A DNA stretch of 64,000 bases from UBA5239 sp040391785 (GTDB lineage: Bacteria > Verrucomicrobiota > Lentisphaeria > Victivallales > Victivallaceae). The position numbers and the translations under genes are program-made. Positions 44,972-53,242 of the stretch are shown here, in pieces. The notes beneath the pieces were generated by a model, which searched no databases, was not told where the DNA came from, and worked only from the letters and a program-made list of their open reading frames with translations. Location of the stretch: contig JBEBXH010000008.1 of the NCBI GenBank assembly GCA_040391785.1, positions 1 to 64,000 on the forward strand, in the 5' to 3' direction. Each line of letters opens with the position of its first letter. Positions within the stretch are counted from its first letter, which is position 1.

Positions 44972-45724
44972 ATGGAACTTGATTTTTCCGGCAAACTCAG
45001 CGTAATTATCCCGGTTTACAACGAAGAAAAAACGGTGGTCGAACTGGTGAAACGGGTTCTGGCGCGCCCCGAAACCGGCGAGGTCATCATCATCGACGAC
45101 GGCTCCCGCGACAATACCCGCGAGGAACTCAAGACATTGCAGGATACCCCGAATGTGAAAATCATTTTTCAGGAGACGAACCATGGCAAAGGCGCCGCCG
45201 TCATCCGCGGTATTCCCGAGGCCGTCATGCCCTACGTCATCATTCAGGACGCCGACTTCGAGTATACCCCGGAAGATTATCCGCTGGTGCTGGCCCCCCT
45301 GCTGCAAGGCCGGGCCGACGTGGTCTACGGCTCGCGCTTCATGTGCACCCCCGGGCAAGTCCGCTATTTCCGCCACGAAATGGGCAACAAAATCCTGACC
45401 TTTTTCTCCAATCTCTGCTCGGATATCCACCTGACCGACATGGAAACCTGTTATAAATGCTTCAAGCGCGAGGTCATCCAGAACCTGAACCTGACTTCGC
45501 AGCGCTTCGGCATTGAAGTGGAACTGACCGCCAAGCTCGCCAAGTCGCGCCGCCTGCGAATCTGGGACGTGCCGATTTCGTACAATCCGCGCAAATACAA
45601 CGAAGGGAAAAAGATCACCTGGAAGGACGGCGTCTCCGCCATCTGGCAGATCATCAAATTCAATTTGTTCACCGACAAATCCACCTTTTACAAACGTCCC
45701 TGGGACGAGGTGCTGGGCGAATAA
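44972..45724 (+). CDS. Family 2 glycosyltransferase, polyprenyl-phosphate-sugar synthase-like
   Basis: 250 residues of a GT-A fold: IPVYNEEKTVVELV near the N-terminus, IIIDDGSRDNT, the DXD-type IIQDADFEYTPEDYP and GSRF. No C-terminal membrane helices, as in DPM1-type dolichol/undecaprenyl-phosphate mannosyltransferases that load a lipid carrier with one sugar. ETCYKCFKREV and FGIEVELTAKL match this subgroup. It lies downstream of uppP, which also handles the undecaprenyl carrier. Stop overlaps the next ATG by 1 bp. Confidence 0.9.
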   Translation: MELDFSGKLSVIIPVYNEEKTVVELVKRVLARPETGEVIIIDDGSRDNTREELKTLQDTPNVKIIFQETNHGKGAAVIRGIPEAVMPYVIIQDADFEYTPEDYPLVLAPLLQGRADVVYGSRFMCTPGQVRYFRHEMGNKILTFFSNLCSDIHLTDMETCYKCFKREVIQNLNLTSQRFGIEVELTAKLAKSRRLRIWDVPISYNPRKYNEGKKITWKDGVSAIWQIIKFNLFTDKSTFYKRPWDEVLGE

Positions 45725-47166
45725 TGAGTATCAAAGTTGCCATCGTTTCCGACCTGCACTACGCAGCCGAGCCGAATCCGCTGATTCCGATGCGCCGCGG
45801 TGAACTCGCCGCCATTCTGCTGCTGCGTGCGGTACACCGCTTCAACCGCTTCATCAAGCCCGATGTGGTGCTGGTCACCGGCGACCTGATCAACCAGCCG
45901 GATGCCCCTGATGCCGGCGCACTTTCCGAAGAACTCCGCGACATTCTGGCACTGTTAAAAATGCCGTATATCGTCATCCCCGGCAATCACGATTTGAAGA
46001 ACGAAGCATTTTACCGGATTTTCCCGCGCCCGGCGCAATTCACCGACATCGGCAAGGTCCGCTTTGTTGCCTTCGACGACCCCGAAACGCCCGGCTACAA
46101 CGCCGTCCGCACCCCAGTGGACATCGAACTTATGCGCCGCGCCCGCGCCGGCTGGAACGGCCCCCTCGTGTCCGTCCAGCACGTGCCGCTGCTGCCGCGC
46201 CAGACCGCTCCATACAATTACGACAATGGCGACGAGCTGCTGGCCATTCTCGAAGAATGCGGCTACACCGCCTCCGTTTCCGGCCATTACCACAACGGTC
46301 TCGCTCCCATGCAGCATGGCGCGACTACACTGGTGACCGCCGCGGCGACCTGCGAAACGCCGTTCCCGTACTACATCATGGAAATCGGCGACGACGGCAA
46401 AGTTACGGTGCAGCAGGAAACCCTGAGCCTCGACCCCGCGTTGAAGCTCCGCGACTGTCATGTCCATACCCCGCTGGCCTACTGCAACGAAAACATGTCC
46501 ATACCCATGGTCAACACCCTGGCGGACGCCTTCGGCCTGGCGGGCACCGTCATCAGCGAGCACTCCTCGCACCTCTACTTCGACCGTCCGACTTATGTGG
46601 ACAAAAAATACTACCGCGAAGGCGTGACCGCGCAGACGCAATCCCGCATCGGCGAATACCGAACCATGTTCGAAAAACATGCCACCCCACGCAATGTCTT
46701 CGGCATGGAAATCGACTTCGACTACCTCGGCCGTCCGGTCATTGAAAAAGCGGTCTGGGACAAACTGCAATTCCGCAACGGCGCCGTTCATTTCCTCAAT
46801 TCGCTCAACACCGGCGACATGGCCAGAATCAAAGATGAATTCATGTTCATAAGCGAATCCATTCTGAAAAGCGGCGTCGATTCGCTGGTCCACCCCTTCC
46901 GTATCCTGAACCGCCTCGGAAGGCCCACAGAACTATATGAACCGCTGGCCTTATTGTTGAAAAAATACCGCGTGGCCGCCGAAATCAATTTCCACACCAA
47001 CGAGCCCGAACCGGAGTTTTTCCGCCTCTGCCTCGAAAACGGCGTGAAAATCACCCTCGGCAGCGACTCTCACAACCTCTACGAAGTCGGCGAATTCTAT
47101 CCGCACCTGAAGCTGCTCGACCAGATCGCCCCCGGTGCCGCCGCCACCTTGGGAATCCATGCTTAA
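45724..47166 (+). CDS. Metallophosphoesterase-PHP domain fusion protein
   Basis: 480 residues with two phosphoesterase modules. Residues 1-235 are a calcineurin-like metallophosphoesterase: DLH at 10-12, GD at 53-54, GNHD at 87-90 and GHYH at 187-190, all metal ligands intact. Residues 240-480 are a PHP domain: DCHVHT at 244-249, SEHS at 278-281, a later HPFR and GSDSH near the C-terminus. Both halves look active. Separate genes are usual; a joined pair suggests sequential removal of phosphates from one substrate. Cytoplasmic; substrate unknown. Overlaps the glycosyltransferase stop. Confidence 0.87.
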   Translation: MSIKVAIVSDLHYAAEPNPLIPMRRGELAAILLLRAVHRFNRFIKPDVVLVTGDLINQPDAPDAGALSEELRDILALLKMPYIVIPGNHDLKNEAFYRIFPRPAQFTDIGKVRFVAFDDPETPGYNAVRTPVDIELMRRARAGWNGPLVSVQHVPLLPRQTAPYNYDNGDELLAILEECGYTASVSGHYHNGLAPMQHGATTLVTAAATCETPFPYYIMEIGDDGKVTVQQETLSLDPALKLRDCHVHTPLAYCNENMSIPMVNTLADAFGLAGTVISEHSSHLYFDRPTYVDKKYYREGVTAQTQSRIGEYRTMFEKHATPRNVFGMEIDFDYLGRPVIEKAVWDKLQFRNGAVHFLNSLNTGDMARIKDEFMFISESILKSGVDSLVHPFRILNRLGRPTELYEPLALLLKKYRVAAEINFHTNEPEPEFFRLCLENGVKITLGSDSHNLYEVGEFYPHLKLLDQIAPGAAATLGIHA

Positions 47167-47221
47167 AAATGAATCAGTATTAAACACCATATAAAGAAAA
47201 ACAGTCAGGAAAAATCAAATC

Positions 47222-49918
47222 ATGAACCACGGAATACCGGATTACACCATCATATTGGCGGCGGGCAAAGGCTCGCGCATGGGCAGCGAGAGCACTCCGA
47301 AAGTCTGTTTTGAAATCAATGGTGTCCCCGCCATCAACCGGGCACTTGAGATTTACGCCGGATGCGGTATCCCGCAACACGTGGTCATCGTCGGCACCCT
47401 TGCCGGAAAAGTGATCGAAACGGTCGGCGAGGCCTTTGAACACACCGCTTTTGTGTATCAGAAGGAACAACTCGGCACCGCCAATGCATTGCGCTGTGTT
47501 TACCGGAATCTCTCCACGCTTCCCGACAACGCGGATATCCTGGTGGTCGCGGGTGACCGGATTATCGACAACTCCGTGCTCGAACGGCTTTTCGACCTTT
47601 ATTTCACCGGCGGCGCCAAACTGGCGATGCTGACACTGCGCTGCGACAGCGATTCCGGACAGGGACGGGTGATTTGCGATGCTGCCGGTACTCCGGCGGC
47701 GATCATCGAAATGGCCGACATCCGGCAACGCCGGGCGTTCCGGATTTTGCGTGAAGCGGCGGCCTCGGGAACAGTGCCGGACAATCAGGGGCTGCGGCGG
47801 ATTGTCTGCGACACTTTTTTTGGCCCCGGCAAGGAAGTACGGCAGGAAAAAGCGGCGAAAGCCTTCGGCGCTTTGTGGGAACGGCTTTGCAGCGGGCCGG
47901 AGCTTTCGGCCCCGGAACTTCTTGCGATGGTTCCGGAGGAAATGACGCATTTTGCCTTGCCGGTGGCAGATGGCGAACTCCGCTTGACGCCCGATGAAGC
48001 GGCGGCGTGCGAAAACGGCAACACTTCAGTTTACTTGCTGAAAAGCGGCATTCTGCGCAATGTCCTCAACTGCCTCGGTCGTGACAACGCGCAGCAGGAG
48101 GAATATCTCTCTGACCTGACCGGTATTTTTTATCGTTCGCGCCTTGCTGCCGGTATGAAGCCGGAGATTGCGATGCTCCGTATCGATGACCGCAGCAAGA
48201 TCCTCGGCTTCAACAACCCGGCGGAATTGCTTGAAATCGAAAAAGTTCTGAGCAACCAGTCCCGCAAGGAGGCCATTGAGCCGGATCGCAATCTTTTCCT
48301 GCCGCTCTCGGAGTGGCTCGAACTCCTGTCCGGCGACGGTTTCAAAGGCGAGTTGGCCAATATTTACGGCGGCGACGGCGACATTCTCGAACGCCAGGCC
48401 GCCAGTCTGAGAAAGTTGCTGGAAACGGCGCGGACGAAATTTTCTCCCGCCGACCTGATCGGCATCGTCCGTTCGCCGGGGCGCCTCAATGTCCTTGGCC
48501 GTCATGTCGACCATCAGGGCGGCAACTGCAATCTGATGACCATCGGCTTCGAAACCGTGATGGCGATTCATCCCCGCGACGACGACCGGATTACGCTGAG
48601 CCACTGCGACGAAGAGCGCTTCAAGGGATGCGAATTCAGCATCGGCGAAATGGTTTCGGAATTGCCGTGGGAAGACTGGACTTCGCTGGTCAACAGCCCG
48701 AAGCTCGCCCAAATGATCAGCGAATACGGCGTCGACTGGTCGCAGTACATCAAAGCCGCGGTATTGCGGCTCCAGAAGAAATTCCATACCTCGCGCCTCC
48801 TCGGCATGGACATCGTCGTCGGCGGAAACGTCCCGATGGCGGCGGGTCTCAGTTCGTCCTCCAGCCTTGTCGTCGGCGCGGCCGAGGCGGTGGTGGCGGT
48901 CAACCGGCTCGACACCTTCCCGGCACAGATCGTCAATCTCTGCGGCGAAGGCGAATGGTTCGTCGGTACCCGGGGCGGTTCGGCCGACCATGCGGCAGTC
49001 AAAATGGGGCGCCGGGGCAATGTGGTCAAGGTGCGCTTTTTTCCGTTCGGGGTCGAAGATATCGTGCCGTTTCCGGAAAATTATTCGATGGTGGTCTGCG
49101 ATTCCGGGATCAAGGCGCGAAAATCCTCGGACGCCAAAGATCAGTTCAATCACCGGATCAGTTGTTATCGAATCGGCTTCAAGTTATTGCAGAAATTTCT
49201 ACCCCAATATCACGGCGTACTTCATCATTTGCGCGATGTCAATGTACGTACGCTTCAGGTACCGCTGAGCTATATTTACCGGATGCTGCTGATGTTGCCG
49301 GAATCGGCGACCCGGCGCGAGCTCGCGGCAATGCTGCCGGGCGAAGACCTCGAGCCGTTTTTCGCTTCTCACAAAGAACCGGCGGACGGGCTTTATCCAA
49401 TCCGCGGAGTAGTGCTTTTCGGGCTGTCTGAGTTCGAACGCTCGGCCGTGTACGCCGATTTGCTCAAGCGGGGCGAAATGTGCGAAATCGGACGGCTGAT
49501 GAAGATTTCCCACGACGGTGATCGGGTTGCCTCGTTTGATGCGGATTGGCGGGAACTCCCCTATTGTTCACCGTCGTCGAATTCCTATATTCTCGAAATC
49601 CTCGCCGACCTCGAAAGCGGTGCGCCGGATCGGGTCGTTCGGGCACAGCTGGTGAATCAGCCGGGCGCCTACAGTTGCAGTTTGCCGGAGATCGACCGGA
49701 TGGTCGACCTCGCATGCCGGACCCCGGGAGTGGCCGGGGCGCAATTAGCCGGAGCCGGACTCGGCGGCTGTATGATGGTACTGACGGAAACCACGGCGGT
49801 ACCGCAGCTGATTCACCAGCTGGAAACAGGCTATTATGCCCCAGCCGGCAAAGAACCGTCGATCCTGGTTTGCCGCCCGGTGGCGGGCTCCGGCCTGATC
49901 CGCCGTAGCGGAAACTGA
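47222..49918 (+). CDS. Bifunctional sugar nucleotidyltransferase + GHMP (galactokinase-like) kinase
   Basis: 898 residues. Residues 1 to about 340 are a GlmU/GalU-type nucleotidyltransferase with LAAGKGSRMG (12-21), LGTANALRCVYR and VVAGDRII. Residues about 410-898 are a GHMP kinase: GRLNVLGRHVDHQGG (about 422-436) corresponds to the galactokinase motif GRxNLIGEHxDY but has Arg in place of the Glu; GGNVPMAAGLSSSSS (about 533-547) is the ATP loop and AQLAGAGLGGC the third motif. A protein joining both steps would phosphorylate a sugar at C1 and then form an NDP-sugar, as plant and Bacteroides bifunctional enzymes (for example FKP) do. The sugar is unknown. Confidence 0.87.
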   Translation: MNHGIPDYTIILAAGKGSRMGSESTPKVCFEINGVPAINRALEIYAGCGIPQHVVIVGTLAGKVIETVGEAFEHTAFVYQKEQLGTANALRCVYRNLSTLPDNADILVVAGDRIIDNSVLERLFDLYFTGGAKLAMLTLRCDSDSGQGRVICDAAGTPAAIIEMADIRQRRAFRILREAAASGTVPDNQGLRRIVCDTFFGPGKEVRQEKAAKAFGALWERLCSGPELSAPELLAMVPEEMTHFALPVADGELRLTPDEAAACENGNTSVYLLKSGILRNVLNCLGRDNAQQEEYLSDLTGIFYRSRLAAGMKPEIAMLRIDDRSKILGFNNPAELLEIEKVLSNQSRKEAIEPDRNLFLPLSEWLELLSGDGFKGELANIYGGDGDILERQAASLRKLLETARTKFSPADLIGIVRSPGRLNVLGRHVDHQGGNCNLMTIGFETVMAIHPRDDDRITLSHCDEERFKGCEFSIGEMVSELPWEDWTSLVNSPKLAQMISEYGVDWSQYIKAAVLRLQKKFHTSRLLGMDIVVGGNVPMAAGLSSSSSLVVGAAEAVVAVNRLDTFPAQIVNLCGEGEWFVGTRGGSADHAAVKMGRRGNVVKVRFFPFGVEDIVPFPENYSMVVCDSGIKARKSSDAKDQFNHRISCYRIGFKLLQKFLPQYHGVLHHLRDVNVRTLQVPLSYIYRMLLMLPESATRRELAAMLPGEDLEPFFASHKEPADGLYPIRGVVLFGLSEFERSAVYADLLKRGEMCEIGRLMKISHDGDRVASFDADWRELPYCSPSSNSYILEILADLESGAPDRVVRAQLVNQPGAYSCSLPEIDRMVDLACRTPGVAGAQLAGAGLGGCMMVLTETTAVPQLIHQLETGYYAPAGKEPSILVCRPVAGSGLIRRSGN

Positions 49919-49938
49919 CGACGCATTGCAATTCGGTA

Positions 49939-50352
49939 TTATTGGGCTTTGGTGAAGGTGACCTTGATTCTGGTCTCCAATACCTTTTCACCCATTTTCG
50001 AAATCTGGGTGAAATTCAGAGCTTCGGCGGTTCGCTCGCTGAGTGTCAGCGAAGATCCCTTGTATTCGATAGATTTGAACGCCGCCCAATCCCGCTCTCT
50101 GCCGACAATCTCTTCCAGATTCAAAAGCACCGGCTGGGGCGCCAGCCCGACAAAAGTCATTTCCGTACCTTTGCAGCTGAACGTATAACTTCTCTGCCGC
50201 TTATCCGCCTTGGATTCCACTTTCCAGGAGTTATCCTTCTGCCGGGTTACCACATGCTGCTCTTCGCCGCCCAGGTCGATCTGAAATCCGCTCGATCCTT
50301 CCGGAGCCATATTTACACAACAAAACAACAAAATCGCAAACCAGATACTCAT
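49939..50352 (-). CDS. Small exported protein of unknown function
   Basis: Start at ATG 50352 (137 residues) with GGAG upstream, just 5 bp after the SGNH esterase stop. A signal peptide (WFAILLFCCVN) precedes a beta-rich domain with EEQHVVTRQKDNSWKVESK, SYTFSCKGTEMTFVG and LTLSERTAEALNFTQISKMGEKVLETRIKVTF. No family recognised. Co-transcription with the esterase is likely. Confidence 0.72.
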   Translation of the reverse strand: MSIWFAILLFCCVNMAPEGSSGFQIDLGGEEQHVVTRQKDNSWKVESKADKRQRSYTFSCKGTEMTFVGLAPQPVLLNLEEIVGRERDWAAFKSIEYKGSSLTLSERTAEALNFTQISKMGEKVLETRIKVTFTKAQ

Positions 50353-50356
50353 TTTA

Positions 50357-51325
50357 TCATTTCTCCGTTTCGTTGATTTTTGCCAATAAATTTTCAGCGT
50401 AAAGCTGCATCCCGCTGTCATTCGGGTGGCAGCCATCAATAAAATAGCGATCCTCGTTCGGCACCAGTTCGCGCCCTTCAATCAACCGTACCTGCGGCAA
50501 ATCCCTTACCGTCTTGCGGATCGCCTCCCGGAATTCCTCCAGATTATTGAACTCCGGCCCCGCCGGCCAGGGAATCGGCGTCAGGGCATAAATGATGGCT
50601 CCGTCGCGCTTGCACAGAGCCTCAAAGAGCGCCTTGGCGTCCGCGCTGAATTCCTCCAGCGGACGCTTCTGCGCGCAATCATTGACGCCGAACGCCACGA
50701 CTGCGGTTTTCCAGCTCAAATCCAACGCCAGTTGTCCCACCTCGCGCTGCATGGTTGCCCCGCCTACACAAATATTGTGGAAATCCCTGCCCAACCCGGC
50801 CGCCAGCAACGCATCATACGCCCGCACCGGCGAACTCGAAGTCATCCCCTGGGTGATCGAATCCCCCAGGAAAATAATCCGCCCGCCGTTGTACTTGACC
50901 GGCTCCAGCGTAGCACCATCCTCGATGCACAATGCCTCGACCATGCAATCGCACAGATGCGGCAAATGGATTTCGATCGTATGCGAGCCGCCGCCAAGCG
51001 GCATTTCCGCGCTGAAAGCAAATGTCTCCTCCGCGCTCCCCGGCGTAAACGTCAACCGCTCCATCCCGTCCACCACCATGTCCACCGCGAAAATCTCACG
51101 CGCCCGGCGCCCGTAATTCAACCGCATCGCCACAAATGAAGTATTCGAATTGAAACAAATCCGGACACCCGATGTACAATGCGCCCGGATCTCGGCAGCC
51201 TCCGAATAACTGTAAAACTCCAGCAATTCCCGCGTCATCCTGGAAAAAACGAAACCGTCCTCTCCCGCAACCACCTCCGACACTCCATGAACCAGCCCGA
51301 TATTTTCAACCAGATTAATTTCCAT
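50357..51325 (-). CDS. SGNH/GDSL esterase with N-terminal jelly-roll (CE2-like)
   Basis: Start at ATG 51325 (322 residues) with AAGGT upstream. The N-terminal half (about 1-150) is a beta-sandwich like that of CE2 acetyl esterases (RICFNSNTSFVAMRLNYG, VDMVVDGMER, HTIEIHLPHLCDCMVEAL). The C-terminal half is an SGNH hydrolase: IIFLGDSITQG with the nucleophile Ser, a conserved Gly in CVGGATMQ, GVNDC and DGCHPND with the Asp/His pair. Such enzymes remove acetyl groups from polysaccharides. No signal peptide is visible, so it likely acts on imported oligosaccharides. Confidence 0.87.
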   Translation of the reverse strand: MEINLVENIGLVHGVSEVVAGEDGFVFSRMTRELLEFYSYSEAAEIRAHCTSGVRICFNSNTSFVAMRLNYGRRAREIFAVDMVVDGMERLTFTPGSAEETFAFSAEMPLGGGSHTIEIHLPHLCDCMVEALCIEDGATLEPVKYNGGRIIFLGDSITQGMTSSSPVRAYDALLAAGLGRDFHNICVGGATMQREVGQLALDLSWKTAVVAFGVNDCAQKRPLEEFSADAKALFEALCKRDGAIIYALTPIPWPAGPEFNNLEEFREAIRKTVRDLPQVRLIEGRELVPNEDRYFIDGCHPNDSGMQLYAENLLAKINETEK

Positions 51326-51446
51326 AACGTAAACCTTATTTTTACCTGCAGCTAATGTAACAACGAAACAATTTACTTTCAAGTAAAAAAACACCCCGCC
51401 AGTGAAGTAAGTGAGAGATTTTTCTGACAAAAATCAGGCACCCACA

Positions 51447-51474
51447 TTGAATTATGCGAAAAAAGGATTATTTT
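51447..51474 (+). promoter_or_regulatory. Possible promoter of tRNA-Leu
   Basis: TTGAAT (51447-51452) and TATTTT (51469-51474), 16-bp spacer, 13 bases upstream of the mature 5' end. Weak match. Confidence 0.4.
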
Positions 51475-51487
51475 AAATATTCAATCA

Positions 51488-51573
51488 GCCGAAGTGGCGA
51501 AATGGCAGACGCGCTAGACTCAAAATCTGGTATAGGCAACTATGTGTGGGTTCGACTCCCACCTTCGGCACCA
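51488..51573 (+). tRNA. tRNA-Leu(CAA) with encoded CCA
   Basis: A 7-bp acceptor stem GCCGAAG/CTTCGGC (51488-51494 with 51563-51569), discriminator A and CCA encoded. The anticodon loop CTCAAAA gives CAA, reading UUG. The long variable arm with an ATAG/CTAT stem and the T arm GTGGG-TTCGACT-CCCAC fit a class II leucine tRNA. The stretch to 51809 that follows holds no gene I can support. Confidence 0.95.
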
Positions 51574-51809
51574 CTCCACTTTTTTATCCCGTTCGAAAAA
51601 TCATCCAAATGGGACTTTTCATGCTCGAATTTACGAAAATGATACCCCTTTTACCTCAAGCGGCAGGCTTCAAAATTGGCGTTTTTCCTCCCTTTCATTG
51701 GTGAAATTGGCAACTTTCCGGCCTGGTGTTCGGTTATCCGGCTTCTCAACGCAGCCAGGAACGTTGCCACACTCGGGCGCTCTTTCGTAAGTTTAACGTT
51801 TCAGGGACT
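51574..51809. other. Intergenic stretch after tRNA-Leu, no gene seen
   Basis: 236 bases between tRNA-Leu and the stop of the PA14-like gene. CACTTTTTTA just after the tRNA could help end its transcription. No integrase, repeated tRNA 3' end or coding frame with a ribosome site was found. Confidence 0.6.
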
Positions 51810-52400
51810 CTATTTGGTGTTATCCTGGGGATCGGCCGGAGATTCCTGGGTTTGGTAGAAAAGCGTGGCCGGAGAGAGTTTTACCGGGGCAGTTTCGGCG
51901 CTGTTTTTGTAGCGGAGCGTAATGCTCTGGATTTGAGAAAGTTGGCAGTGCAGGTAAATAGTAATACGCATCATGCCCGGGGTCAGGGTGATGGGGAGGC
52001 TGTAATAACCGTCTGTGTGCGAGGATTCGAGGATCGGTTTGTCATTGAGTTGAACGAGGGTTTCGGGGAGGTCCTTTTGGGCCCTGGCATCGAGGCTGAA
52101 GGTGTATTGACCGGCTTGCTGGATCCGGATGAAACCGGTCCAGGCGATGAGGACTTTTTCGGAGGCCAGCGGAGCCAGTTCGGGGGAGTTTTTCAGATTT
52201 GCCTTGCTGAATGCCGCCGCCCGGTCGACGAAGTATCCCCGGGCCGGCTGTTTGGGTTCGACAAAGGGTTTGAGGCTGTATCCTTTCGGGGCCAGCCAGA
52301 CTTGACATACCGCCCCGGGGGCGATGTTGATGAATTCATCCTGTGCCATCAGGCAGGGGAGGTATAGGGCCAGGAAAGCGAGTACTGCTAGCTTGTACAT
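51810..52400 (-). CDS. Exported PA14-like domain protein
   Basis: 196 residues with a signal peptide (LAFLALYLPCLMAQ). The body has the features of a PA14-type beta domain: WTGFIRIQQAGQYTFSLDARAQKDLP, then VQLNDKPILE and GMMRITIYLHCQLSQIQSITLRYK. PA14 domains bind carbohydrates in many exported proteins. AAGGA site. Last gene of the minus-strand block that begins with the sigma factor genes, so it may be a product of that system; the 13-bp gap to the Thr-rich gene points to one operon. Confidence 0.75.
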   Translation of the reverse strand: MYKLAVLAFLALYLPCLMAQDEFINIAPGAVCQVWLAPKGYSLKPFVEPKQPARGYFVDRAAAFSKANLKNSPELAPLASEKVLIAWTGFIRIQQAGQYTFSLDARAQKDLPETLVQLNDKPILESSHTDGYYSLPITLTPGMMRITIYLHCQLSQIQSITLRYKNSAETAPVKLSPATLFYQTQESPADPQDNTK

Positions 52401-52413
52401 GAGAGGGGTCCTT

Positions 52414-53148
52414 TCAGGGGGTGCTTCGCTTGACGGCGGAGTTGCGCGGTCCGGTCGGGCGTCCCTGCTGGATTTTGACTGTCTGCCCGGTGGTAGCGGA
52501 GTTCGTGGTTACGGCAGGCCTGGTTCTGGGGGTTACGGTGGTATTGGTATTGTCGGTTCTGCGGATTCGCTGGGGATTTGCTGCTGATCTTTCACGGTTT
52601 GTCGCGGCGGAGTCCGGGCGGTTGTTTGGGCGAGTATAGCTTTGGGACTGGACGGTAGTGGTAGTGTCTGCAATCGTCTTCGGATATTTTTTGATCGTGG
52701 TGGTGGTCGTGGTTTTCGGGTAGGTTTTGACCGTTGTGGAGGTCGGGCAGGCTCTGTCGGTCGTGGTAGTCGGACAGGTCCTGACGACTCTGGTGGTCCG
52801 GTAGGTTCTGTAGGGACGGAACAACCGCTGATTTGAATATGTGTTTCTGCTTCTGAAAAAACGGCAGCCACTAGTGGAGTAACCATAGACCGTACGGTCC
52901 TGAGTTACCGGCTGATAAACGGTTCTGACTTGTTGGGCGGGCAGAACTTCAACTTGCCTTGATACCGTCGAACTGCTGTTTTCCGTCTGGGCTGTTCCGA
53001 TATTGTAGGTATCGGGATGGATAAACCAGCCGTCGAGTCCGTTGCCGTTACGGGTTACCGGGATCTGGATGATTTTCGAGCCGGCCGCACAGTGAATTGT
53101 GAATACCAGAAAACTAAAAGCGATCAACCCCAGACATCTTCTTCTCAT
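52414..53148 (-). CDS. Exported Thr-rich low-complexity protein
   Basis: 244 residues with a signal peptide (LGLIAFSFLVFTIHCAAG, Cys before the cleavage site is lipobox-like). The first part (about 20-105) is unrecognised. Residues about 110-160 hold near-repeats of the type TCPTTTT, ACPTSTT, YPKTTTTTT and KYPKT, and the rest is rich in Thr, Arg, Asn and Pro. Such Thr/Pro-rich stretches usually form extended wall- or matrix-spanning segments. GGAG ribosome site. No function known. Confidence 0.7.
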   Translation of the reverse strand: MRRRCLGLIAFSFLVFTIHCAAGSKIIQIPVTRNGNGLDGWFIHPDTYNIGTAQTENSSSTVSRQVEVLPAQQVRTVYQPVTQDRTVYGYSTSGCRFFRSRNTYSNQRLFRPYRTYRTTRVVRTCPTTTTDRACPTSTTVKTYPKTTTTTTIKKYPKTIADTTTTVQSQSYTRPNNRPDSAATNRERSAANPQRIRRTDNTNTTVTPRTRPAVTTNSATTGQTVKIQQGRPTGPRNSAVKRSTP

Positions 53149-53242
53149 TTTACCATCTCCATGATTATATTATGCAATTAATTACTGTTTACATAAACTA
53201 ATACGAGAAAGGACTGATATTTTCTAAGCCGATCCGGGTATT

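Noticed and set aside
51488..51573. Attachment site of an integrated element at tRNA-Leu
   Set aside because: No integrase gene and no second copy of the tRNA 3' end were found in the window.
51454..51642. Short open frame over tRNA-Leu
   Set aside because: It overlaps the complete tRNA and has no protein features.
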